This document shows positions 34,971-42,119 of a stretch of DNA of 64,000 bases, piece by piece; within the stretch, counting starts at the first letter, position 1; every line of letters begins with the position of its first letter. The translations under genes were made by a program, and so were the position numbers. Source of the stretch: a virus. The DNA lies in the IMG/VR virus record IMGVR_UViG_3300042261_002390, positions 124,001-188,000 of that record. One strand, given 5' to 3'. The notes under the pieces were generated by a model, which was not told the origin of the DNA, did no database searches, and saw only the letters and a list, made by a program, of their open reading frames with translations.

Positions 34971-35773
34971 ATAAAAGAGTTAGTTTTGTTTGTACAACAT
35001 ATAGAAGGTTTAGATGTGTTGAAAGAATTTTATTGCAATGCCGGGCACAAACATATCAAAATAAAGAATTGATTATCTTTAACACTGATGTTGAATATCC
35101 AATTACAATTGGATTTGATGATGTAAATATTGTGATTGTTAATAATAATACTGATTATCAAACCGGGAAACCTTATGAAAATAGAGGTCAAATTTGTCGT
35201 GATGCTGTAACACATGCAACAGGTGATTATTTCATGCTTGCAGATGATGATGATATTTATTTGCCTTGGCATCTTCAACAAGCTGTTGAGGGGATTGAAG
35301 AATTAGGTACTGATGCATGGAAACCGCAAAAGAGCTTATTCGCTACAAAGGAAAAGATTGAGTTATGCCAGAATACATTAGAAGCGAGTGTGATTGTTAA
35401 AATGCCTAGAATCAGGCAAATTGGGTTTAGAAGTGATATTACCGGATATGAGGGGTTAAGCTGGTATACTAAATTAAGAGATGAAGGTCAGTTGAATGAA
35501 AACAATTTGAATTATGTCCCATCATATTGTTTTAATTGGAGCGACCCACATGAACTTGCAGGACATAAGCAAAGCGGTGATATTAACAACCCCAATAATT
35601 TTGAAAACCATAAAAATGCCTCAAAGGATGTTGCTACGAAACCGTTGGAAATTAAATGCTTATGTGAATTAAATAATGTGTATGATAAATATTATGACTG
35701 GTTACAATCGAACTCAAATATTTTGAACACCGATTACTATGAAAGATATGTGAGGCAATTTATAACTAATTAA
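34967..35773 (+). CDS. GT2-family glycosyltransferase
   Basis: A 268-residue inverting glycosyltransferase of family 2. The N-terminal strand VSFVCTTYRRFRCVERIL, then ENRGQICRDAVTHATGDYFMLADDDDIYLPWHL with the metal-binding acidic run, are characteristic. It closes the four-gene glycan unit. Together the genes could build a short, methylated glycan on a virion protein or alter host surface sugars; the acceptor cannot be told from sequence. Confidence 0.88.
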   Translation: MNKRVSFVCTTYRRFRCVERILLQCRAQTYQNKELIIFNTDVEYPITIGFDDVNIVIVNNNTDYQTGKPYENRGQICRDAVTHATGDYFMLADDDDIYLPWHLQQAVEGIEELGTDAWKPQKSLFATKEKIELCQNTLEASVIVKMPRIRQIGFRSDITGYEGLSWYTKLRDEGQLNENNLNYVPSYCFNWSDPHELAGHKQSGDINNPNNFENHKNASKDVATKPLEIKCLCELNNVYDKYYDWLQSNSNILNTDYYERYVRQFITN

Positions 35774-35781
35774 AATTATCA

Positions 35782-35790
35782 GTATTTATA
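35782..35790 (+). promoter_or_regulatory. gTATTTATA late-promoter motif
   Basis: Exact copy, 25 bases before the ATG at 35807. Confidence 0.6.
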
Positions 35791-35806
35791 GTAAATTTGA
35801 TTAACA

Positions 35807-36553
35807 ATGGCAATTGGTTATACAGTATTTACATCATATCTTTTAGAATCATATAGTGGATACAGCACTGCAGTTCACTGTAACTATATTAATTCATTAT
35901 TTTTAGATACAGCATATCCACAAATGCAAGAAGTATCGATTAGCTTTACAAATCCAAATGATTTTAAGTTTCTAAGTAATGATATTAATGCTGGAACTGG
36001 ATTTACTGCAAATAAAATCTATGCACTTATTCAGGTGGTTGATAATTTATTATTTGATAGTGTATCAAATGTTAAACCAACTGCTTCAGGGTGGACTAAA
36101 TATGATATTACTAATCAAATCACCGGGTATGTTTCAGGTAGTTTATTAACTGCAACGGGATTAACAAATCAAGTATTTAAAATTCCGTTACAACATTATT
36201 ATGATGACCCTGCAACATTATTTACTGCATATAACTTACATGACTATATTCAATATCCAACCAAAGAGGCATCTGATGATAATGATTTATGCTTTGGCGA
36301 TGAATTATTTTTCATGGGAAATGTTTCAACACAAATTAAAGCTGTTGCATATACTACTGATTTATCAATCAATTTACCTTTAAATGAATTCAATTCTTCC
36401 ACTAATGCAACATGGAATGAGGATAAGGTTTCAATTACTGAAATCGGCATTTATGACGCTAATAAAAACCTCGTTGCAATCGGAAAATTGAATAATCCAA
36501 TTGAAAAAGATTCAACAATTGCTAGGACTATTGTATTCTCTTTAGATTTCTAA
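35807..36553 (+). CDS. Structural protein, tail-fibre or baseplate type
   Basis: A 248-residue strand-rich protein. The C-terminal part (VSITEIGIYDANKNLVAIGKL, about residues 208-228) follows a pattern seen in tail-fibre and baseplate-attached proteins of several phages, where an EIGIYD strand precedes a final beta hairpin. No enzyme motif is visible. It stands alone between the glycan island and the replication genes with its own late-type promoter, which fits a virion protein. Confidence 0.6.
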   Translation: MAIGYTVFTSYLLESYSGYSTAVHCNYINSLFLDTAYPQMQEVSISFTNPNDFKFLSNDINAGTGFTANKIYALIQVVDNLLFDSVSNVKPTASGWTKYDITNQITGYVSGSLLTATGLTNQVFKIPLQHYYDDPATLFTAYNLHDYIQYPTKEASDDNDLCFGDELFFMGNVSTQIKAVAYTTDLSINLPLNEFNSSTNATWNEDKVSITEIGIYDANKNLVAIGKLNNPIEKDSTIARTIVFSLDF

Positions 36554-36594
36554 TAAAAAAATCATAATTTTTTATACTTTTTTATAGTTTCTTA

Positions 36595-36603
36595 GTATTT
36601 ATT
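36595..36603 (+). promoter_or_regulatory. gTATTTATt late-promoter-like motif
   Basis: Last base differs from the main motif; 39 bases before the ATG at 36634. Confidence 0.4.
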
Positions 36604-36633
36604 ATAAATTACAATACTAATTAATTATAATAT

Positions 36634-36828
36634 ATGAAAGATGTTATGACTGAAGTTGAAAATAAACCCAAATCGATAATTATCGATGGTAGATTGCATA
36701 ATAGGTTTAAAATATTTTGCAAGGGAAAAAGCATGAAAATTGGAGGTGTTATCGAAGACCTGATTCGTTTATATTTGAACAATCCTAAAACCATGCAAAA
36801 AATGATTGATGAACAAAATGAAAACTAA
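36634..36828 (+). CDS. Ribbon-helix-helix-like small protein
   Basis: A 64-residue protein whose central part reads as a ribbon-helix-helix: a short strand (KSIIIDGRLHNRFKIFC), then two helices (KIGGVIEDLIRLYLNN). Such dimers bind DNA as repressors or partition regulators (Arc/MetJ class). It lies directly before the resolvase-like gene, probably in one transcript, so it could regulate the replication unit or act on recombination intermediates. Assigned on pattern alone; a short protein gives limited support. Confidence 0.55.
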   Translation: MKDVMTEVENKPKSIIIDGRLHNRFKIFCKGKSMKIGGVIEDLIRLYLNNPKTMQKMIDEQNEN

Positions 36829-36835
36829 TAATAGT

Positions 36836-37447
36836 ATGGAACAATATATCTGGTCACTTGATATAAGTACAACTAATATTGGTTGTGCATTGTGGGATTC
36901 AAATGGAAAACTTATTGAATTAAAGCATTTAGCATTGAAATTAAAAAAAGATGTCCCTATTGAAGACAGGGAAATTCACAAAGCTGAAATTTTTCGAAAA
37001 TATGTTTTAGAATTTAAAGAACGATTGTTAAATGAATTGAACGGTGAATTAATTCATGTTATTGTCGAAGAACCATTGGGCGGTAGTAATAATCCAACTA
37101 CTGCGTCATTATTGTTTGGCTTTAATGGTATATGTAGATACATAATATTTCAAGCATTTGATGTTCACCCAATGAAAATAAGTGTATATGATTCCAGAAA
37201 ATTGTTCTGTCCTGAATTGGTTCACGTTGCATACACTAAGAAAGGTGAGAAAAAAGAAACTCTTTCATTCCCCAAAGAATATATTGACAAAAAAAAGCTT
37301 TATATATGGAAAAAAGTTTGTAAATTAGAACCGCAAATCGAATGGTTTTATAAGAAAGATTCTACAGAACCAAAAGATGAGTGTTTTGACATGTCAGATA
37401 GTTATGCTGTTGGATATGCAGGACTTAAAGTTTTAAATGTTAAATGA
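36836..37447 (+). CDS. RuvC-like Holliday-junction resolvase
   Basis: A 203-residue protein of the RNase H/RuvC fold. IWSLDISTTNIGCALWD contains the first catalytic Asp (Asp9), VIVEEPLGGSN the Glu pair (Glu78, Glu79), and CFDMSDSYAVGYAGL the C-terminal Asp residues (Asp185, Asp188) that close the active site. It would cut branched recombination or packaging intermediates, the job of gp49 in T4, using a different fold. Possible earlier starts at 36809 and 36818 would overlap the previous gene; ATG 36836 is preferred because the catalytic strand begins right after it. Overlaps the next gene by four bases. Confidence 0.8.
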   Translation: MEQYIWSLDISTTNIGCALWDSNGKLIELKHLALKLKKDVPIEDREIHKAEIFRKYVLEFKERLLNELNGELIHVIVEEPLGGSNNPTTASLLFGFNGICRYIIFQAFDVHPMKISVYDSRKLFCPELVHVAYTKKGEKKETLSFPKEYIDKKKLYIWKKVCKLEPQIEWFYKKDSTEPKDECFDMSDSYAVGYAGLKVLNVK

Positions 37448-37752
37448 ATAAAATATACCTAATACAATCAACCGATGATAGCTGTTATAAGATAGGTGTG
37501 TCTAAACATCCACAAAAACGACTTGCCGAACACCAGACTGGCAATCCATCGCCATTAAAACTCATTGATACGTATCCATCCGATATAGCATATGAAATAG
37601 AAAAGGTATTACATCGAAAATATTCGTATGCAAAAAAAGAAGGCGAATGGTTTGATTTGGGGGTTCTTAATGAAGTGACATTTAAAAGTGAATGCCAAAA
37701 AATTGAGGAAAATCTGAAGTTTTTGAAAAAAAATGGTAATGTATTTATATAA
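37444..37752 (+). CDS. T5orf172/GIY-YIG-like protein
   Basis: A 102-residue protein matching the T5orf172 (MUG113) branch of GIY-YIG domains: KIYLIQSTDDSCYKIGVSKH supplies the two strands, PQKRLAEHQTGNP the conserved Arg region, and EKVLHRKYSYAKKEGEWFDL the family's C-terminal HxxF-GEWF element. This branch is often found fused to or beside DNA-binding proteins and may have nuclease or only DNA-binding activity. It follows the resolvase-like gene with a four-base overlap, so a role in DNA processing is plausible. Confidence 0.75.
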   Translation: MNKIYLIQSTDDSCYKIGVSKHPQKRLAEHQTGNPSPLKLIDTYPSDIAYEIEKVLHRKYSYAKKEGEWFDLGVLNEVTFKSECQKIEENLKFLKKNGNVFI

Positions 37753-37791
37753 AAGCTTGTGTTTTTGATATTTTCAAGTTAATTTTGAAAA

Positions 37792-37800
37792 TTATTTATA
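37792..37800 (+). promoter_or_regulatory. tTATTTATA late-promoter-like motif
   Basis: First base differs from the main motif, 23 bases before the ATG at 37815. A full gTATTTATA copy also overlaps the end of the preceding gene at 37741-37749, 74 bases upstream. Confidence 0.4.
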
Positions 37801-37814
37801 ATAAATATACGACT

Positions 37815-39263
37815 ATGAATAAAGAAAGAATTGAAAAAGCTGTAGAAATTATTAATTATGCTATTGATAATGGGGTGTCGGTTAAACATGCTTCGGTGAT
37901 ATGTGGTAGAAGTAATACCTATGTTAAAAACGTTAAAGCTGATTTAATGTTCAGACACTTAAGTGGTAATCTCGATAAAAATTTGTTTGAATTGTTTCAA
38001 AATGCATATAAACGTTATGCTGACTCTAATGACGAAACAACTCAAAAAATAATTGAGGAAAATAAACCCGCAGATATACCGAGTAGCAATGGTCAAACAT
38101 TGATTTATCAAGAAGATGGTAATAATGCCGATATTGAGTGGAAAAGCGGGTCTAACTATAGTTCAGACCATATTAAAACTCTTGATGAATTGCTCGATGC
38201 GACTAAGGTTGATAAAAACGTTTGGAATGTTAAAAACTATGTCGTTAATAAATGGGATGTGACTTCATGGAAAAAAGGACTTCCCGAAACAGTACAAAAT
38301 TTCCAAGTAAAAGCATGGCTCGAAAAAAATACAAAAACCGTTAAAGAACGTGCTGTAGGCGAAATCTTCCGTGAAATGACACAAGACTATGAACCACCAG
38401 TGTTTACTCCTAAAATCGACTATCTTCCATTAAATAACGGTGAAAATAATTTGCTTGAAATTACATTGTTCGATTTGCATATAGGTAAATTGGCATGGGG
38501 CGGTGAAACTGGTGAAAACTACGATACTAAAATAGCACGTAGCCGTTTTCTACTGGCAATTGAAAAATTGATTCAAAGAGCATCAGGATTTCAATTTTCA
38601 AGAATTGTATTTCCTGTAGGTAGTGATTTCTTCAACAGTGATACAATCTATAATACAACAACAAAAGGTACACCACAAGATGAAGATTTGCGTTGGCAGA
38701 AAACATTCCAAGTTGGTGTAAGGTTGTTGGTAGATGCAATTAACATACTTAAAAGTTTGGGTGTTCCTATTGATGTTATTGTTATTCCCGGGAATCATGA
38801 TTTTGAACGTAGTTATTATATGGGCGAATATTTGTGTGCTTGGTATAATAATGACCCACAAGTAGCTGTAAATAACGGAGCATCACCAAGAAAATATTAC
38901 CGATTTGGCAAAGTATTGATTGGTTACACTCACGGTAGTGAAGAAAAGGAAGGTAATCTTCCAATGATAATGGCTAACGATATCGAATCAAAACCAATGT
39001 GGAGTGAAACAGTATTCCACGAATGGCATTTAGGACACATTCATAGAAAACGTAATGTGAAACATGCCATTGTTGATAAAAATATGATGGTGAATGAAGA
39101 TTTGGGTGTTACTGTGAGATATTTATCAAGTCTTACTGGAACTGAAGAATGGCATCATAAAAAAGGATTTATTGGCTCACTTAAAGCAGGTGAAGCATTT
39201 ATATGGAATGATGAAACTGGTTTAATAGCACACTTAAATGCAAATATTTCAATTGAAGAATAA
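37815..39263 (+). CDS. Calcineurin-like metallophosphoesterase with N-terminal HTH-like region
   Basis: A 482-residue protein. The C-terminal half is a metallophosphoesterase with all metal motifs: DLH at Asp220-His222 (LFDLHIGKLAWG), GSDFFNSD, GNHD at 326-329 (IPGNHDFERS), YTHGSEEK and LGHIHRKR. The first 60 residues (VEIINYAIDNGVSVKHASVICGRSNTYVKNVKADL) resemble a helix-turn-helix. It therefore probably acts on nucleic acid, as a nuclease or phosphatase. The ATG at 37815 is preferred because the upstream part of the frame overlaps the promoter region. The next gene starts two bases after the stop. Confidence 0.8.
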   Translation: MNKERIEKAVEIINYAIDNGVSVKHASVICGRSNTYVKNVKADLMFRHLSGNLDKNLFELFQNAYKRYADSNDETTQKIIEENKPADIPSSNGQTLIYQEDGNNADIEWKSGSNYSSDHIKTLDELLDATKVDKNVWNVKNYVVNKWDVTSWKKGLPETVQNFQVKAWLEKNTKTVKERAVGEIFREMTQDYEPPVFTPKIDYLPLNNGENNLLEITLFDLHIGKLAWGGETGENYDTKIARSRFLLAIEKLIQRASGFQFSRIVFPVGSDFFNSDTIYNTTTKGTPQDEDLRWQKTFQVGVRLLVDAINILKSLGVPIDVIVIPGNHDFERSYYMGEYLCAWYNNDPQVAVNNGASPRKYYRFGKVLIGYTHGSEEKEGNLPMIMANDIESKPMWSETVFHEWHLGHIHRKRNVKHAIVDKNMMVNEDLGVTVRYLSSLTGTEEWHHKKGFIGSLKAGEAFIWNDETGLIAHLNANISIEE

Positions 39264-39265
39264 TT

Positions 39266-39856
39266 ATGAGTGATAAATTAGCAAAATTAGCAAAAGGAAA
39301 TGTTGGGGGTAAGAAATCACCAGCATCTGCAACAAAACAAGTAAAACCAACTGAAAAGCAGCAGACTACTGTTAAGCAAAAACCAGTGGTAAAACCTGTT
39401 GAAGAAAAAGTTTTAACTCCTGAAGAAGAACGTGATTTGAAAGCCAAACAAATGGTTGAAGAATTGTTGTCTGATGTTGAGTTTTTACCTAAATCTGAAG
39501 AAATTGTTGCTGTTGAAAAAACTGTTGTTGAAGCTAAAACATCGGGAGAGGGTGTTGAATGGCTCGAAGAACAGGTAAATTTATTGACTGAAGAAAATTC
39601 AGCACTTAAAATTCAGCTACAGCAAGCTAAAGATGATTACAGCCGATTGTTTAATCAATATCGGGAAAAATCTGAAAATTCTGAAATGTTTAGTAAAACA
39701 CCGGAAAATAATATTATGTTACTTTTCGATGAGTTTCAAAACAATTATCTTGGACGTAATGCTGAAAATCAGAGATATGATTTTATTTATATGGATAAAT
39801 TGCTGAGAAAAATGTTATCAGTATTTCCATTTTTAGATAAATATCGAAGATTTTAA
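39266..39856 (+). CDS. Hypothetical coiled-coil protein
   Basis: A 196-residue protein. Residues 1-60 are Lys/Pro/Thr/Val-rich and probably disordered (KPTEKQQTTVKQKPVVKPVEEK). Residues 95-140 form a coiled coil (WLEEQVNLLTEENSALKIQLQQAKDD). The C-terminus is compact and aromatic (MLSVFPFLDKYRRF). There is no catalytic motif. It is cotranscribed with the phosphoesterase and ends at a terminator just before the primase. It could be an adaptor in replication or recombination, but there is no direct evidence. Confidence 0.5.
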   Translation: MSDKLAKLAKGNVGGKKSPASATKQVKPTEKQQTTVKQKPVVKPVEEKVLTPEEERDLKAKQMVEELLSDVEFLPKSEEIVAVEKTVVEAKTSGEGVEWLEEQVNLLTEENSALKIQLQQAKDDYSRLFNQYREKSENSEMFSKTPENNIMLLFDEFQNNYLGRNAENQRYDFIYMDKLLRKMLSVFPFLDKYRRF

Positions 39857-39868
39857 TATATTTAATTT

Positions 39869-39908
39869 AAATTGCCTCAAAACATTTTGTTATTGGGGCA
39901 ATTTTTTT
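39869..39908 (+). terminator. Rho-independent terminator
   Basis: AAATTGCC / GGCAATTT inverted repeat, followed by T7. The -33 element of the primase promoter lies within the loop, so termination and re-initiation overlap here. Confidence 0.75.
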
Positions 39909-39917
39909 ATATATTTG
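39887..39917 (+). promoter_or_regulatory. Bacteroidetes-type -33/-7 promoter
   Basis: TTG at 39887-39889, exactly 20 bases, then TATATTTG at 39910-39917, which fits TAnnTTTG. The primase ATG is four bases further, so a leaderless or nearly leaderless mRNA is expected. Confidence 0.75.
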
Positions 39918-39921
39918 TACC

Positions 39922-40995
39922 ATGATAAAGGGATTAGAATTTCATAGTATCATTCAAAACATCTTTGTGGATGTTAATGGATATGAAGTTTCGGAACAAT
40001 TACAGGTGAATTGTCCGAGATGTCAGGAAAGGGAAGGTTTGCCACATCCTGATGGAAAATTTAATCTTGAAATCAACACCAATCGTAAAGTGTTTAGGTG
40101 TTGGAAATGTGATGAACCTCGTTTTACTGGTTCATTACGAAAACTTGTTCGGATGTATGGTTCATATGCTGATTATGAAATATATAAAGCATATGCAGGT
40201 ACACACGATTTTTATGAAAATAATGATGATGATGATGAGTATGATGTTCAGGTTAAATTACCTGATGAAATGATACTGTTTTCCGAAATGAACCCAAGCA
40301 ATCTTCAACATTTTGAAGCGTATAATTATTTAGTTAATGACAGAAAAATTTCTCGTGACATTATATTGAAATATCGGCTTGGATTTTGTACTACTGGAAA
40401 ATATGCCAATCGAGTAATCATACCATCGTATGGTGTGAACGGTGATGTTAATTATTTTGTAGCTAGAACCTACGACCCCACCATTAAAAATAAAAAATAT
40501 GATAATCCTAAATCTGATAAGGATAAGATTATTTTTAATGAAGGTTATATTAATTGGGATTCTACGATATACTTAGTTGAAGGTGCGTTTGAAATGTTAT
40601 CTTTTCCGGTAAATACAATACCTATGTTAGGAAAGACTATTTCGTCCACGTTATTTATGAAACTGAAAGAATTATTGCCTGAAGTAGTTATAATACTAGA
40701 CCCGGATGCTTATAAAAATAGTGTTGAATTATTTTATACATTACAATCTATTTATGTTGAGTGTGAAGAAAGGGTAAAAATAGTTAAACTTCCAACAAAT
40801 GATGACTTAGATGAATTAAGAAGGAATCATGGTATTGATGAAGTAATCAAAGCATTATATACTGCTAGAAGTTTAACTGTCGATGATTATTTTATACATA
40901 AATTGCAAAATCCGTATGACAGAAAAGGACGATACGATTCTTATTCAAGAAACAATAAATGGGAATCAGGGAGCACAAAAAATTTTATACGATAA
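39922..40995 (+). CDS. DNA primase, DnaG/gp61-like
   Basis: A 357-residue primase. The N-terminal zinc ribbon has Cys31, Cys34, Cys60 and Cys63 (CPRCQ ... RCWKCDEP). The catalytic Toprim domain follows, with the Glu in YLVEGAFEM (Glu220) and the metal-binding DPD in IILDPDAYK (Asp260, Asp262); a third acidic region is NDDLDEL. It would make RNA primers for lagging-strand synthesis. No helicase domain is fused, and no separate helicase gene is in this window. The C-terminal part of the gene overlaps the sigma-factor gene by 80 bases, which would tie their expression together. Confidence 0.88.
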   Translation: MIKGLEFHSIIQNIFVDVNGYEVSEQLQVNCPRCQEREGLPHPDGKFNLEINTNRKVFRCWKCDEPRFTGSLRKLVRMYGSYADYEIYKAYAGTHDFYENNDDDDEYDVQVKLPDEMILFSEMNPSNLQHFEAYNYLVNDRKISRDIILKYRLGFCTTGKYANRVIIPSYGVNGDVNYFVARTYDPTIKNKKYDNPKSDKDKIIFNEGYINWDSTIYLVEGAFEMLSFPVNTIPMLGKTISSTLFMKLKELLPEVVIILDPDAYKNSVELFYTLQSIYVECEERVKIVKLPTNDDLDELRRNHGIDEVIKALYTARSLTVDDYFIHKLQNPYDRKGRYDSYSRNNKWESGSTKNFIR

Positions 40996-41518
40996 ATATA
41001 AAAAGATTGTTAAAGATTATTTACGAAATAAATATAGACAACATATTGATATTGAAGATGATATTTCAGAAATAATGATTAATGTTTTTTTGAATTTATC
41101 TTCTTTCGATGAAAGTAAATCTAAGTTCAAAACTTGGGTGTTATTTGTGGCACGAAACCATATGATTGATAAATGGAGAAGTAATTCAATAACACTTACA
41201 TCATTCAACAGTGGTGAAATAAGCACCGATTCAGTTACTTGTACTAATTTTGAATATGAGAGTAGTATTACACTAACCAATTCATTATCATATTCATCGA
41301 CCAATACTGCTAATTTTGAAAATAATAATTCGTTAAATTATCTTTCATCACAAATCTCCCCTAGCGAATATATGATGTTGGATATGAAATATTTGCAAGG
41401 TTTTAATTATGATGAGATAGGTAAGGAATTTAATTTAACTAGTAGTACTGTTAGCAATAAAGTTAATTACATTAAAACAAAACTGAAGAAAAATTATTCT
41501 GAAATATTTGAAGAATAA
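40916..41518 (+). CDS. ECF-like sigma-70-family factor
   Basis: A 200-residue sigma factor with only regions 2 and 4. Region 2 (residues 20-85) shows the core-binding and promoter-melting helices: LYDKYKKIVKDYLRNKYRQHI, DDISEIMINVFLNLSSFDESKSKFKTWVLFVARNHMIDKW. Region 4 (about 145-195) is MLDMKYLQGFNYDEIGKEFNLTSSTVSNKVNYIKTKL, a -35-recognition helix-turn-helix. The linker is unusually long and rich in Ser, Thr and Asn. The gene starts inside the primase (80-base overlap, different frame). T4 uses the small sigma gp55 for late promoters, so this is the candidate for the gTATTTATA set; that link is inference. Confidence 0.87.
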   Translation: MTEKDDTILIQETINGNQGAQKILYDKYKKIVKDYLRNKYRQHIDIEDDISEIMINVFLNLSSFDESKSKFKTWVLFVARNHMIDKWRSNSITLTSFNSGEISTDSVTCTNFEYESSITLTNSLSYSSTNTANFENNNSLNYLSSQISPSEYMMLDMKYLQGFNYDEIGKEFNLTSSTVSNKVNYIKTKLKKNYSEIFEE

Positions 41519-41547
41519 AAAAAGGCGGTTATTACCGCCTTTTTTTA
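41517..41547. terminator. Bidirectional terminator between sigma and Hsp20 genes
   Basis: GGCGGT / ACCGCC stem with a four-base loop, flanked by A7 on one side and T7 on the other, so it can stop transcription from either side. The convergent Hsp20 stop codon lies in its right flank. Confidence 0.88.
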
Positions 41548-41940
41548 TTTAATCTCGATTTTCTTCGCCGTCAATTTCTTTTTCTCTTGTTGTTTTGGTA
41601 CTGAAACTTTTAAAATACCATCTTCGTATACAGCATCAATATTTTCTTTATCGATAATATCACCTAGAGAGAATTTAAGCTCATATTTACCTTTAAATAT
41701 CTGCTGTTTAAGGTATTTAACGTCTTTATTTTTTTTATGTTCAGCAGTGATGATTAATTCATTCTTATTGATTTCAGTATTGATGTCGTTTTTATTTACG
41801 CCCGGCAACGATACCTCAACAACATACCCTTCAGTTGTCTCAATAATGTCATGTGTTGGATAAGTAAATTCAAGTGAATCATTAATAGATTCTAAAAGAA
41901 ATTCATGAAATAAGTCTAAATTGTTAAATGTTCTAAGCAT
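41545..41940 (-). CDS. Small heat-shock protein, Hsp20/alpha-crystallin
   Basis: A 131-residue chaperone on the minus strand. The alpha-crystallin core runs from HDIIETTEGYVVEVSLPGVNKNDINTEINKNELIITAEHK to GDIIDKENIDAVYEDGILKVSVPKQ; the A-x-x-x-x-G-x-L-type motif appears as AVYEDGILKVSVP. Hsp20 proteins hold unfolded proteins in oligomers; in phages they occur in T4-like cyanophages and may help virion assembly. The C-terminal I-x-I anchor is absent, ending instead KKIEIK. It is convergent to the sigma-factor gene and shares its terminator. Confidence 0.92.
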   Translation of the reverse strand: MLRTFNNLDLFHEFLLESINDSLEFTYPTHDIIETTEGYVVEVSLPGVNKNDINTEINKNELIITAEHKKNKDVKYLKQQIFKGKYELKFSLGDIIDKENIDAVYEDGILKVSVPKQQEKKKLTAKKIEIK

Positions 41941-42071
41941 ACTATTTAAATTTTAAGTTTGTTATTATTTTTTTTATGCGCATATATTATCGAATTTTAT
42001 ACCAATTTAATAATACTGCCAAAATGTTAGTTCTATTGTTTATTATATGACAAATTAACAATTAAAAATCC

Positions 42072-42102
42072 TTGTATTTAAGAATAAAATTACATAGTTT
42101 TG
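42072..42102 (+). promoter_or_regulatory. Bacteroidetes-type -33/-7 promoter
   Basis: TTG at 42072-42074, exactly 20 bases, then TAGTTTTG at 42095-42102. It lies in the 179-base divergent gap between Hsp20 and the nuclease-ATPase gene. I see no clear counterpart for Hsp20 on the other strand. Confidence 0.75.
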
Positions 42103-42119
42103 TGAAAAATATTGAAAAG

